Shown: positions 8,391-17,732 of the stretch, piece after piece
How positions within the stretch are numbered: the first letter of the stretch is position 1
How the letters are laid out: each line of letters starts with the position of its first letter
NCBI GenBank assembly: GCA_021324135.1
Contig: JAJPJO010000247.1
Span: 34,429-98,428, forward strand
Length of the DNA stretch: 64,000 nt
Reading direction: 5' to 3'
DNA from: Pseudomonadota bacterium
Lineage (GTDB): Bacteria; Cyanobacteriota; Vampirovibrionia; Obscuribacterales; Obscuribacteraceae
Program-made: the position numbers and the translations under genes
The notes under the pieces: model-generated
Databases searched by the model: none
What the model was told of the DNA's origin: nothing
Seen by the model: only the letters and a program-made list of their open reading frames with translations

Positions 8391-8920
8391 AACGATTGCA
8401 TGGTAGGAGCAAACTTCGCTCACACAGCACCTCTGGAAGTTTGAACGCAGAGTTTGCCCTCATACTTGTCATATTGATGTTATTCGTATTCACAGCCATC
8501 AATCTCGCCATGTCCGGCATGTCCGCCCTCTACATTTATCTGGTCACCTATGAGAGCGCCTCAAAAGTGGCAAAGGAAACGAGCCCGGAGGAGATCAAAA
8601 CACTGCTGGCGGAAGGATCGAAGCGCCTCAAGGAAGAGCCGCTGGCCAAATTTTTCCATACATCGACGGACTTCGAGGGCGGCGGAATGTCTCTGTGCAA
8701 GATAAGAACGCCAATGAGCACGTCGGCAAAAAAGGAAGAGGGAAGCGCTGCAGGCATATGCTCAGTGCGCACCAGATGCCGCCTGGATCCATTGATCGAC
8801 ATGAGCGGCATTCCTCTGCTAAAGGGAGTACCTTTCATTTCGAAAAATACCATCGTCGAATTCCACGTCGAATCTTTCGCGGAGCATCCCGAAATCTTGA
8901 AAGAAGTCGAGACCAGATAG
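8387..8920 (+). CDS. TadE-like pseudopilin-type protein
   Basis: The 177-residue frame from ATG 8387 has GGAGAG upstream, and its start lies inside the TadG-like stop (ATGA). The N terminus is basic, then reads NAEFALILVILMLFVFTAINLAM. The Glu five residues before the hydrophobic core and the single N-terminal helix are the hallmark of TadE-like minor pseudopilins. The rest is a soluble extracytoplasmic domain with a few Cys residues. Translational coupling to the TadG-like gene suggests the two act together in a secretion or pilus-like envelope structure. The missing Tad machinery must be encoded elsewhere or not be used. Confidence 0.7.
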   Translation: MKRLHGRSKLRSHSTSGSLNAEFALILVILMLFVFTAINLAMSGMSALYIYLVTYESASKVAKETSPEEIKTLLAEGSKRLKEEPLAKFFHTSTDFEGGGMSLCKIRTPMSTSAKKEEGSAAGICSVRTRCRLDPLIDMSGIPLLKGVPFISKNTIVEFHVESFAEHPEILKEVETR

Positions 8921-9061
8921 CTCAATAAACCTTTTTGCCTGGAAAGCTCTTTGCATAAATTTCATTGCCCGGGGGAATGAAGCTGAAAGCATCATTGCTC
9001 CTTACAAATAGTTGACTGTGCGGTCGCTGTAAGGAAGCTTCCCTCAAGCAAGGTTCAGGTT

Positions 9062-10399
9062 ATGCCCGAAGGTCCCAGAGCCGACGCCGCGCCAACGTCG
9101 CCGCCACCGACGTGCCCTGGCTGTGGGAAAGTGAAACGCGAAATTCGAAAGGGCTCGCTTACAAGCTGGATATTTTCAGAGAGCCGGTGCCAGTGCGACG
9201 CATCGGAGGAAGAACGCTATCTCTATGCAGCCCTGATGTCCGGCCAGCCGGCAGAGCCTCCTCGCAGCGCGACCCAGGCGCATCCCCGCACCGCCTCGCA
9301 AGAGCATTCAGGCAAGTCAGCGGGCGAACCTTCAAGAAGTTCGCGGCCCGCACCATCACCGGAGGAAGAACAAAGTCAATCGCAGGAGCTGATCGGCAAA
9401 GTAATCGGTAATCACTACAAGATTATTGAACTGATCGGAGTCGGCAGAACGAGCAACGTATACAAGGCACACCACCTTTTGCTTGATAGACTTGTAGCCA
9501 TCAAATATATCAATCGAGAGCTCGTCAGTGATGAAGTATCGCTCAAACGTTTTCATCGAGAAGCTCAGGCTGCCTCGAATTTGAAGCATCCAAATATTTG
9601 CGCCGTCAATGAGTATGGTATAGATGAGCAGGGTCGCAGCTTCATCGTCATGGATTATATCGACGGTATAACGCTCAAGAAGCTCTTGCGGCGCGGTGGT
9701 GCACTGGAGCCGCAGAAGGCGATAAAGATTATTTGTGAATTGTGCGAAGCAGTTTCGCATGCCCACTCGAAAGGTGTCATACACAGAGACATCAAACCAG
9801 AAAACATCATCCTGAGCAGCGATAATGACGGCATCAAGTTAGTCGATTTCGGCATGGTCAAACTCGTCGATCGCAACGACGGCAAAGCGGCAAATCTGAC
9901 CAAGAGCAAAGAGCTGCTTGGCACGCCGTTCTACATGAGCCCCGAGCAATGCCTGAGCAAATCGGTAGATGCTCGTTCCGACATTTACTCGATGGGCTGT
10001 GTATTGTTTGAGATGCTTTCCGGCTCACGACCGTTTCAAGGCAGAAGCACAGTCGAGGTGGTTCACGAGCAAGTCAATTCAGCGCCCCCGGAAGTGGCAG
10101 ATAATCCACCGGGAATGCGCCAAATTGTCAGTCGCTGCTTGAAGAAAAATCCCGACGAGCGCTATGAAACAGTTCAAGAGTTACTCAGTGCCATTAAAGC
10201 ATTGACCACATCCGGCGGTCATGAAGGTTCTCCCCGAAAACAAAGGAAGAAGCCACTACAGGCAGTGCAATTTGTAGACGAGCTCTATAATAATATGCCG
10301 GACTGGATGAGGTTGACTGTATTCGTGGCATTGGTCATTATTATCCTGGTGTTACTCGGCTACAAAACTCTTGGACTGGTTGGCTTCGTAGCGTTATGA
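9062..10399 (+). CDS. Membrane Ser/Thr protein kinase with N-terminal zinc-ribbon
   Basis: The 445-residue protein begins with four cysteines (C18, C21, C43, C45) that look like a zinc ribbon. A Ser/Pro/Glu-rich linker follows, then a complete Hanks-type kinase (about 118-380). Visible catalytic residues are Lys148 in VAIK, the HRDIKPEN loop with Asp243, DFG with Asp262, and a GTPFYMSPEQ activation segment. A single hydrophobic helix near 415-440 anchors it, with almost nothing outside, so it probably senses through the cytoplasm, the membrane or partners. Its stop overlaps the start of the response-regulator gene by four bases, so the two are made in a coupled ratio. Such coupling suggests that the kinase may modify the regulator. 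Confidence 0.92.
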   Translation: MPEGPRADAAPTSPPPTCPGCGKVKREIRKGSLTSWIFSESRCQCDASEEERYLYAALMSGQPAEPPRSATQAHPRTASQEHSGKSAGEPSRSSRPAPSPEEEQSQSQELIGKVIGNHYKIIELIGVGRTSNVYKAHHLLLDRLVAIKYINRELVSDEVSLKRFHREAQAASNLKHPNICAVNEYGIDEQGRSFIVMDYIDGITLKKLLRRGGALEPQKAIKIICELCEAVSHAHSKGVIHRDIKPENIILSSDNDGIKLVDFGMVKLVDRNDGKAANLTKSKELLGTPFYMSPEQCLSKSVDARSDIYSMGCVLFEMLSGSRPFQGRSTVEVVHEQVNSAPPEVADNPPGMRQIVSRCLKKNPDERYETVQELLSAIKALTTSGGHEGSPRKQRKKPLQAVQFVDELYNNMPDWMRLTVFVALVIIILVLLGYKTLGLVGFVAL

Positions 10400-11076
10400 C
10401 CAATGTATTACTGATCGATGATGACATCGAGCTCTGCCACAACATCAAGGACTTTCTTGAGAAGGATCGACTGCATGTCGAATACGTGCATCTCGGGCGC
10501 TTCGGATTGGATATGGCACTCGGGCAGCCGTTTGACGTGATCATTCTTGATTGGTCGCTGCCCGATGTTCAAGGCGTGGATGTCTGCAAACAGATGCGGG
10601 AAAGTGGCTGCTCTACGCCAATCCTGATGCTCACGGCCAAGTCGAGCTTGAGCGAGAAGAGAAACGCTTTCGATGCAGGTGCTGACGACTATTTGACCAA
10701 GCCCGATCAGATCAAAGAGTTAGCCATGAGAATTCGAGCTGTCTTGAGGCGGCCGAAAACAATCGAGGAGCCGAGAATCGAGTACAAAGGGCTGGTCATG
10801 GAAACAGCCAATAGTCGAGTCATGTTTGAGGAGCGGGAAATTAAATTGATGCCGCGCGAATTTTCTCTGCTGGCCCTATTGATTCGCCATCCGGAGCATC
10901 TGTTTGGAGCTGAGGCGATTCTAGGTCGGCTGTGGATGGATAATGACGAAGCCAGCCAGGAAGCGCTACGAGCCAGCGTCAAGCGACTGCGAAAATCGCT
11001 CGTCGGGACAGGCGTGACCATAAAAACCGTTTACGGACAGGGATACAGGTTGCAGTCAGAATCATCCCCGAATTGA
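10396..11076 (+). CDS. OmpR/PhoB-type response regulator
   Basis: The 226-residue protein has a receiver domain (about 1-118) with the acidic cluster DDD at 8-10, phosphoacceptor Asp52 in ILDWSLPD, Thr in LTAK and Lys in LTKPD. A winged-helix DNA-binding domain follows (about 130-222) with EFSLLALLIRHPEHLF and TVYGQGYRL, characteristic of OmpR/PhoB regulators. The gene starts inside the stop of a Ser/Thr kinase rather than next to a histidine kinase in the same operon. A complete histidine kinase gene lies tail-to-tail with it, only 13 bases away. It could therefore receive signals from both kinase types. Confidence 0.94.
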   Translation: MTNVLLIDDDIELCHNIKDFLEKDRLHVEYVHLGRFGLDMALGQPFDVIILDWSLPDVQGVDVCKQMRESGCSTPILMLTAKSSLSEKRNAFDAGADDYLTKPDQIKELAMRIRAVLRRPKTIEEPRIEYKGLVMETANSRVMFEEREIKLMPREFSLLALLIRHPEHLFGAEAILGRLWMDNDEASQEALRASVKRLRKSLVGTGVTIKTVYGQGYRLQSESSPN

Positions 11077-11089
11077 GCCCGGCTTTCCC

Positions 11090-12361
11090 TCATTGCCAGC
11101 TGCCGGGTTTGCTTGGGATGGTAAACCAAAACTTACTGCCGCGACCATTGTTCGATTCAACACCGATCTGCCCTCCATGGGCGCTGACGATCTCGCGGCA
11201 AATAGCCAACCCCAAACCGCTGCTGCCCTGCTTTGCCTGTCCGGGCACCTGATAGAAGCGCTCGAATATAGACTCGCGGAACTCTGCTGGAATACCAGGA
11301 CCATCATCGGCAACGCAGAATCTTATGACACTACCTTTGGTTTCAGCAGAGAGCAGCAAGCGCCCGCCGTCCGGCGAATATTTGATCGCATTTGAAAGAA
11401 GGTTGATCAATACCTGCATCAAACGCTCCTCATCGCAGATCAGCTCCAGATCAGTGCCTTCAACCGAGAGCACCAGCTTCCTGGACTCGATCAGTCCCTC
11501 CAGAGCTTGAACGCTTCGCTCAAATATACTGGCGACTTCAGTCAGATCCAGGGCCAGCTCGATGGAACCGCTGGCCAACCTTTCAATCTCCAGAAGACTG
11601 TTGATCAGATCGACTAACCTCTGGCAACTATCCTCTGCAGCCCGCGCTCGCATCAAGGCTGCCTCCGGCAACGGTCCATAGCGTCCGCAGATGAGCATCT
11701 CGAGATAGAGTTGGATTGAGGTAAGCGGAGCGCGAAGATCATGAGTGATCATCTCGGTGAACTCTTGCTTCAAGCGCTCGATTTTTTTCCGTTCACTGAT
11801 GTCGATAAAGGAAACAAGCCAGGTATCGCGTCTGCCGAACTCCTTGATACTGACCTCTACAAAGACTCTGTCATCCTCGCCACGACTCAAACAGGACTCG
11901 AAGCTCATGTTTGTCTTCTCATGGCTAAACAGAGCCTCGTCCTGCAAATCGGCAAAAATCTCTCTGATGCTGTAAGAAGCTAATTCTGCCGCACTCATGC
12001 CAAGCAGCTCCTGCGCCTGCGGATTGGTGGTCAAAATATTACCGCCCCCGTCTGTGATCATGATGCCTATCGGCATGGTCTCGACCAGAATTCTCGTCTT
12101 TCGATCGCTTGATTCCAGCGATTGGCGAAGATCGGTCACCAGTTTATCGAAGCTGTAAAGCGCTGAGTCGATTTGCGCGGCAGCGCCGCTCCCTCCAGGC
12201 GGCGGCGGCACGGCAACTCCGGCGCGTATATCGGAAATTGTGCGCAGGAGGTGCCTGAGGCGTCTGTTCAGCATCGATGATCGAATCAGCCATCCGGCGC
12301 CGAAGCTGATGATTGTGGCTGCAAGAATTATGCCGATCAGGTAATAATTATCAAGTTGCAT
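11090..12361 (-). CDS. PAS-domain sensor histidine kinase (complete)
   Basis: From ATG 12359-12361 the protein is 423 residues; an in-frame GTG four codons upstream is possible, and neither has a strong ribosome binding site. It has one N-terminal membrane helix, a PAS domain (about 90-190) and a HisKA domain with phosphoacceptor His207 in ITHDLRAPL. The HATPase domain is intact, with an N box (NLLSNAIKYS), a DDGPGIP G1 box, an F box and a GLGLAI G2 box. Nothing is missing, in contrast to the sensor kinases near 30 kb. It converges on the OmpR-type regulator, which is its most obvious partner by position. Confidence 0.93.
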   Translation of the reverse strand: MQLDNYYLIGIILAATIISFGAGWLIRSSMLNRRLRHLLRTISDIRAGVAVPPPPGGSGAAAQIDSALYSFDKLVTDLRQSLESSDRKTRILVETMPIGIMITDGGGNILTTNPQAQELLGMSAAELASYSIREIFADLQDEALFSHEKTNMSFESCLSRGEDDRVFVEVSIKEFGRRDTWLVSFIDISERKKIERLKQEFTEMITHDLRAPLTSIQLYLEMLICGRYGPLPEAALMRARAAEDSCQRLVDLINSLLEIERLASGSIELALDLTEVASIFERSVQALEGLIESRKLVLSVEGTDLELICDEERLMQVLINLLSNAIKYSPDGGRLLLSAETKGSVIRFCVADDGPGIPAEFRESIFERFYQVPGQAKQGSSGLGLAICREIVSAHGGQIGVESNNGRGSKFWFTIPSKPGSWQ

Positions 12362-12509
12362 AGAAGAACGCACTGAGACTCAGCGTATTTTATTCCATCC
12401 TTGATAGATGTTTAGACAGATCGCCTGAAACCGGGTTCTCGGCAGGTGATTCGAAGCCGGCAGATTCTGGTATCGCATTTAGTGCAGAATTCTTTAGCAA
12501 ACCAGAGAT

Positions 12510-13229
12510 TCAGCGGCCAATTGGAAACTTATCTTTGCAAAATTGCACGGTTCGCGAATTCTCGAAGGTTCTTACAAAAAGACCACTGCGGGTCGTGAAT
12601 GAAAAACCAGGATTGCGGCCTTTTCTAATCAGTAGATGAGATCCATCCGGTAATTGAAAGAAACTGAATCCGCCGGACATCTTGCGCACCAATCTCGGCA
12701 GCATGGATGTGCAATGTTCATCTTCTTCAGGCTCGACATCTTCCGGCAAATCCCAGGAACTCTTGTGCCCGGCGGGCGTGAAAATTGAAACCGAATATAC
12801 AGGCAGGAACTCAGGCTGCGATAGGAAGACTCTGATAGAGCCGTCTCTATCTTTTACGGCTATGGTTCCAGCCTCTACACTCCTGATGATTGCCGAACCA
12901 TCAGGCGCTACGATGCCAAAGTTGCCGTCGCCGAGCTCCTTCATTTTAGCGGCGATTTCATACCCGACCGTTTCGCCATTCGAGCGAATAAGGTTCAACC
13001 TGCCCTCAACGCTACTCAGGTATTGAAGGGTTATCTCCTCCAGCTCCTGCGTTGCTGCCGCTTCGCGCTTGCCGGCTACATGTGTTTTAAACGCCGGGAT
13101 CGGAATGGCCGGCACATCGGCTGAGGGAATCGGACCCGCCAGATCGGCAGGATTGTTCACAGGCAGAGTATTTGGATTTTCATTACTGCTGATAGCTAAA
13201 GGATCAATATTGGAAATCATATCGTTCAT
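12510..13229 (-). CDS. Hypothetical protein
   Basis: The 239-residue protein has no signal peptide or membrane helix and matches no family I recognise. The first 55 residues are Asn/Pro/Ala-rich and probably disordered. The rest contains short repeated strand-turn units (for example DGNFGIVAPDGSAIIR and RDGSIRVF), which could form a beta-rich domain. AAGGA lies about 10 bases before the ATG. It sits between a large TPR gene upstream and a histidine kinase downstream, all on the minus strand with gaps of over 100 bases, so operon membership is doubtful. Confidence 0.65.
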   Translation of the reverse strand: MNDMISNIDPLAISSNENPNTLPVNNPADLAGPIPSADVPAIPIPAFKTHVAGKREAAATQELEEITLQYLSSVEGRLNLIRSNGETVGYEIAAKMKELGDGNFGIVAPDGSAIIRSVEAGTIAVKDRDGSIRVFLSQPEFLPVYSVSIFTPAGHKSSWDLPEDVEPEEDEHCTSMLPRLVRKMSGGFSFFQLPDGSHLLIRKGRNPGFSFTTRSGLFVRTFENSRTVQFCKDKFPIGR

Positions 13230-13335
13230 TTTGGTCCGTCCTTCAAATGGTTGGGGCTAAGAGCGACGCGCCTGGCATCCATCTTAGGAACAGACTGTGA
13301 CCAAATTCGGACAATCAGAGGCCGGCGACCGGAAC

Positions 13336-16011
13336 TCAGTCGTTTAACAAATTGGCAATCTCTTTGTATAGTTGCTGCGCCTCGGTTGAGCTGCGGTGCT
13401 CCCGGCAGATGAGGCTCAGTTGATGAAGGCAATCTCTGGGATTCTCTAACAAACATTGGGCCGACGAGAGGTATTTTATGATAGTACCACCGGCGGTGCG
13501 ACCGAGCGGGCGCACGTCTTTCTCGAGCGCAAAAGAGATCAAATCGAAGAGCACATCCATCGCCCGTGCCCCGTAGATGCGCAGAAAAGCGGCTGAGTAT
13601 TTCTCCAGATACGCGGACAAATCATTGACGTGGCTGGTCCGGCCATTCACGTACTCGTTTTTCAGAATAGATACAAGGGCACTGAAGGAAAAGAAATCGG
13701 GAAACGATCTTATCGATTGGATCCCCGGGAAGAGCCTTTCTGCCAGAGTAAGAGCGACTTCGTATCGCTCACGATAGACGGCGATGTATGCCTCCCACGA
13801 CAAGGCTCTCAAAGTCGAGGGATGATGCCAGTCGAATGTATTGCTCAAAATAGTGACAGCCTTGTGTGCCGACTCATCGGACTGGTCAGTGATGCCGCGG
13901 CGCAACAGGGCGGCCGATATCGCCATCCATATATCCGCACACTTGGGATGATGGCTTCCATGGCAGATTTCAATAACTTGCAGCGCCTTTTTCAATTTCT
14001 CCGTGGCCACTTCAAAGGCCCCTTGATTGAAGAGTAAATGGGCATACATAGTCAGAAATTCACCGTAAGCCGGAGTGCTGCGCAGCTCGGGATGATGCTC
14101 GACCAGGGCCGTGCATTGCTCGACAACGGCATCGGCCTCGGACACATCGGACTGATTGACAAAAAACTCACCCAGGGCGCTTAATGCCTTTAGCAGATAG
14201 GAAGGCTCCTTATCGCTGTTCAAATAAGAGTCCCGGGCGATCTGTACATTGGCAAGCAAGATCTTTTCGCCGAGCGAACAGTCTAAATAGGCCAGCTCAA
14301 TTTCAGCGCGCTTTATAGCAGCTTCAATAATCTGAGCCGTCAAGCGCTTCGGCTTGGCACCGGATTCAGTATCAATTATTTCTTTTAGATGGAAGACGGC
14401 TTTGCCGGGTGAAGCCTGATGCAAATAGAATTTCGCATATTCCAGGTTCAACTCCTGCTGGAGCTCGACTGCATCGGGCGCCTGCTCCAGTTGCGCCTCG
14501 GCGGCTCGCAATGATTGCGACGCCTGCGTGAACTTACAATTGTCGATTTCGCATTTGGCAATAATCAAATGTAATTCGCCGCGCTCCTTGTGCTTTTCCG
14601 GCAGCTTTTCGTAAACGGACAGAGCGCTGCGTGCGTTTCTCTCGCTGTCGATATGCCTGGCATTGGCAAAATAAATGCGAGCCATATTCAATTCGCACTC
14701 TGCCACAGCGCGGTCAGTCGGCTTGCAGTGCTCGCGCAGAAGATCGAGCCCGCGAATCTGCGCTGTAAGCGCTTGTTGATAATAGTGTTGGCCCATGTAC
14801 ACATGGGACAATTCTTTGAATAGCGTCGATGCCAGATCGATGTCCGACTGGTTGCGAGGCAAAAGAATATCTATAGCGCGCGCCAGAGACTTTTCTGCTT
14901 TGGCGAGTTGGTGCGCATTTTTCATCAGCATGCCTCTTTTGAAAAGCGGCACGACGAGATTGATGTCCGACAAGCCGTGCCAGGACTCGAGAGCACTGAT
15001 GGCGGTATCGAAATGAGACTCGGCATTTGAAAAGTCGCCGGTTTCACCGAGGATCTCGGCAAGCTGAATGTGAACGCGCGCTACCTGCAAGTGCGTTTCG
15101 CCATGCATGGCTTGCAGTTCCTCGAGCGCCTTCCTCAGCTCGCTTACAGCGCCATCCTTATCATTCCGCTTGGCCAGGACCTTAGCAAGCGAGATCTGCA
15201 AGACTGGCGCGACATCGCTGCCGTTCTCAAATGCTGAGGAGAGCTTCTGCAAAAAAGCACTCAAGAATGCCTCTGCAACCTGGGGCTCCTCATTTGCCGA
15301 AAAGCTGATCGATGCCTGAGTGGCAGCCCAGTAGTTCTGCCAGACAAGATATGGTGAAACCCGCTCGACCAGAGGCAAAGCGGCTCGGAAGAGCCGGCAG
15401 GAAGTTTTGTGCAAACCCAACCATGAAAAGGCATTGCCAATCTCGAGCAAAAGGGTAAAACGCCTGGCGTCCTTTTGCTCCTCAGATAAACGCTCGAACA
15501 ATGCCGGCTGGTTCAACTCGCTGGCAATCCAATCGAATTCAGGAAGGGTAGTGCGCTGGCCGCCCATGGCGTGCAAATCGAAATCGTCCGGATCGGGAGC
15601 CGGAGCTTGCCAGCCTAAGGTGTCCATCCAAATATCGAGGGCGCGCCGCATATCGAGAGCGGCATAAGAAGTGTTGTCTTGCTCCGCTTTGATTTCGGCG
15701 TTCAATCGCAGAGCCGAGGCAGTCTGCGTGTGATGGAATCCAAATTGCCGCTCTTTCAGTTTAAGCAGTTGTTGCGCCATTTTTAGCGCATTTTCCGCCT
15801 CCCCCATATTGAGGAGCAAGCGAGCGTTATGAAGCAAGAGCTCTTGAAAGATCGCCGAGTGTTCCTTGTTTTCATCGGGCAGAGCCGCCATGGCTCGCCG
15901 GTATAGCTTCTCGGCCTCAAGATAATGACCGGCGATGTGCTTCTGCACTGCCAGCTCGGATTGTTCTTTAATAAGATCGACAGACTCAGCCACTATCGCC
16001 CCAGCCTGCAT
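13336..16011 (-). CDS. Large TPR-repeat protein (kinesin-light-chain type)
   Basis: This 891-residue protein is helical repeat throughout. Early repeats read YLEAEKLYRRAMAALPDE and LKMAQQLLKLKERQFG; later ones include VATEKLKKALQVIEICHGSHHP, which has the GxxHP spacer of kinesin-light-chain-type TPRs. No signal peptide, membrane helix or catalytic domain is visible, so it is most likely a cytoplasmic protein-protein scaffold. The start is uncertain: the ATG at 16011 lacks a ribosome binding site, while a GTG six codons in is preceded by GGGGCGATA. It is divergent from another KLC-type TPR gene across 180 bases, suggesting a shared regulatory region. Confidence 0.85.
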   Translation of the reverse strand: MQAGAIVAESVDLIKEQSELAVQKHIAGHYLEAEKLYRRAMAALPDENKEHSAIFQELLLHNARLLLNMGEAENALKMAQQLLKLKERQFGFHHTQTASALRLNAEIKAEQDNTSYAALDMRRALDIWMDTLGWQAPAPDPDDFDLHAMGGQRTTLPEFDWIASELNQPALFERLSEEQKDARRFTLLLEIGNAFSWLGLHKTSCRLFRAALPLVERVSPYLVWQNYWAATQASISFSANEEPQVAEAFLSAFLQKLSSAFENGSDVAPVLQISLAKVLAKRNDKDGAVSELRKALEELQAMHGETHLQVARVHIQLAEILGETGDFSNAESHFDTAISALESWHGLSDINLVVPLFKRGMLMKNAHQLAKAEKSLARAIDILLPRNQSDIDLASTLFKELSHVYMGQHYYQQALTAQIRGLDLLREHCKPTDRAVAECELNMARIYFANARHIDSERNARSALSVYEKLPEKHKERGELHLIIAKCEIDNCKFTQASQSLRAAEAQLEQAPDAVELQQELNLEYAKFYLHQASPGKAVFHLKEIIDTESGAKPKRLTAQIIEAAIKRAEIELAYLDCSLGEKILLANVQIARDSYLNSDKEPSYLLKALSALGEFFVNQSDVSEADAVVEQCTALVEHHPELRSTPAYGEFLTMYAHLLFNQGAFEVATEKLKKALQVIEICHGSHHPKCADIWMAISAALLRRGITDQSDESAHKAVTILSNTFDWHHPSTLRALSWEAYIAVYRERYEVALTLAERLFPGIQSIRSFPDFFSFSALVSILKNEYVNGRTSHVNDLSAYLEKYSAAFLRIYGARAMDVLFDLISFALEKDVRPLGRTAGGTIIKYLSSAQCLLENPRDCLHQLSLICREHRSSTEAQQLYKEIANLLND

Positions 16012-16191
16012 ATATTTTGTTTGACTGCAAAAATTGCTAGCTCAGATGTTATGACAAACTCGCTCCTTAGGCAAATTAATCAGGAGAGAACGCTTTCGCA
16101 ACCTATCTTCAACTTTGCCTCCCCAGGGTTTCGTCCTGGTAAGTCTTAATTTCAGTGGGCATAAAATGCTTAGAACATCAAGGTAAGCCCC

Positions 16192-17562
16192 ATGCCGACA
16201 GATAATATCGAAGCGCTCTGGGAAATTGCCCAGGCGCAAGAGCAGGCTCACGGACCGCACAGTCTGGAGACGGCGAAAGCCGTACGAGTCCTGGCAGACG
16301 CCTACAGCCAGATCGATGACATCGTTAATGCCGAGACGATTTATCAGCGGGCGTGCGAAATTTATGCGCTCCTGGGTATGAGCGCCGAGGTCGAGCAGAT
16401 CGAGAGGCAAATCCAGGATCTGCGCTGCCGCGTCACGAGCGACATCGTAATGGATGAGGCGGCCTTGACCCTCAGCTCGTTCAACATACCCGTCTTTGTC
16501 AGGGATGGTAACAATGCCCTCGGCGCCGAGCCCCAGGCCGACATCTCTTATGCTGAGCTCTCTCAGTCCATTTTGCTTGAAGATGACGATGGCGGCGAAA
16601 CCGTAGCCGATCGGCAACAGGCCGCCGAACAAGAAGGCGACGGCGAAAAGGAAAATCCGGCTCTGGAGGATGCCATCTTTTCGGCTCGCTATCAGGTGGC
16701 TCAATTGAAGCAGAAAGGTTTCACCAACACCAGTCAGCTGGCAGATGCGCTTGTCGATCTGGCATCGCTTTACGCCAAGAAAAATCGCCACGATCTGATG
16801 GAGACGCTCCTGCTCGAGGCACTTTCCATTCGCGAGAAAGTATATGGCAAAAGCCATTTGAGCGTGTCGACCGATTTGAAAAACCTGGCCAGGGTGTTTT
16901 TCATGACCGAGCGCTTCGGACTGGCTGCCCAGGCGCTGGCGCGAGGATTGCAAATTCGCGAATCGCAGCTCGGCATTTATCATCCGCAGGTTGCCGACAT
17001 GGCTGAGTTCTATGCCAAGGTTTTGCATAAAGTCGGTCGCTCGAATGAGGCAAAAGACTTTGAGACGCGCGCCGCTGATATTCGCGAGCGCCACCCCTCC
17101 GAGTGGGAGGACTTCAGGCGCGCGGCTTTGCGAGCCGTGGAGAAGGAAGACTTTTTTGAAGCGCAAGCATATTGGCTGGCGGCTCTGGATGAGTGCATTG
17201 ATCTGGAGAAGGAAGATCCGCGGGTTCTGGTAACGCATGAGAACCTCGCCTTCGTCTATTGGAAGAGGGGCAAATATGACAAAGCCGAGCCGCATTGCCG
17301 GAAAATTCTAGACATCTCGGAGCAGTTGCTGGGTAAAGAGCACTTCGACGTCGCCACTGCGGCAAACAATCTGGCCCTGGTAAACGAACGCCAGGAAAAA
17401 TTCGCCGAAGCAGCCGTCCTTTATAAACATGCCATGATCATCATGGAGGGTGCCCTGGGCACCGATCATCCTGATGTCGTTTCCGTTCGAGAAGCGCACG
17501 ATAAGGTTTTGCAGCTCGCCCACAAGCAACTGGAGCAAAAACTGCAAAAGTCAGGTTTGTGA
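16192..17562 (+). CDS. TPR-repeat protein (kinesin-light-chain type)
   Basis: The 456-residue protein carries KLC-type TPRs at both ends: an N-terminal unit with HGPHSLETAKAVRVLADAY and C-terminal units with GKEHFDVATAANNLALV and GTDHPDVVSVREAH. An acidic, Gln/Glu-rich linker (about 115-165) separates them. It is soluble with no other domain, so a scaffold role is inferred. AAGGTAAG precedes the ATG. It is divergently arranged with the 891-residue TPR gene and is probably its functional relative. A long open frame on the opposite strand here is an antisense shadow. Confidence 0.85.
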   Translation: MPTDNIEALWEIAQAQEQAHGPHSLETAKAVRVLADAYSQIDDIVNAETIYQRACEIYALLGMSAEVEQIERQIQDLRCRVTSDIVMDEAALTLSSFNIPVFVRDGNNALGAEPQADISYAELSQSILLEDDDGGETVADRQQAAEQEGDGEKENPALEDAIFSARYQVAQLKQKGFTNTSQLADALVDLASLYAKKNRHDLMETLLLEALSIREKVYGKSHLSVSTDLKNLARVFFMTERFGLAAQALARGLQIRESQLGIYHPQVADMAEFYAKVLHKVGRSNEAKDFETRAADIRERHPSEWEDFRRAALRAVEKEDFFEAQAYWLAALDECIDLEKEDPRVLVTHENLAFVYWKRGKYDKAEPHCRKILDISEQLLGKEHFDVATAANNLALVNERQEKFAEAAVLYKHAMIIMEGALGTDHPDVVSVREAHDKVLQLAHKQLEQKLQKSGL

Positions 17563-17732
17563 TTTTCAATCGCTTAACAGATAAACAACGGTTGCATAAT
17601 GCCGTGGCAATATCAGCTTAGCCTTGCTCAGGCAAAATAATGGCAGAAGGAATCGAAAAGGCTCGGCGATGGCATGATGGATCGAGCGATCCGCTGCGCT
17701 GAGCATGGCACGCGATTTTTCAAGGAGCGATT

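Noticed and set aside
9033..9042. GGAAGCTTCC palindrome before the Ser/Thr kinase gene
   Set aside because: A 10-bp palindrome occurs by chance at this scale, and no second copy or promoter was found near it.
11077..11120. CCCGGC/GCCGGG inverted repeat at the convergent regulator/kinase junction
   Set aside because: The stem is only 6 bp with a loop of about 18 bases and lies partly in the kinase coding sequence, so I do not call a terminator.
16042..17295. A 417-codon open frame on the minus strand
   Set aside because: It is fully antisense to a TPR gene with good repeats and a ribosome binding site; its translation has no recognisable domain and follows from codon bias on the other strand.
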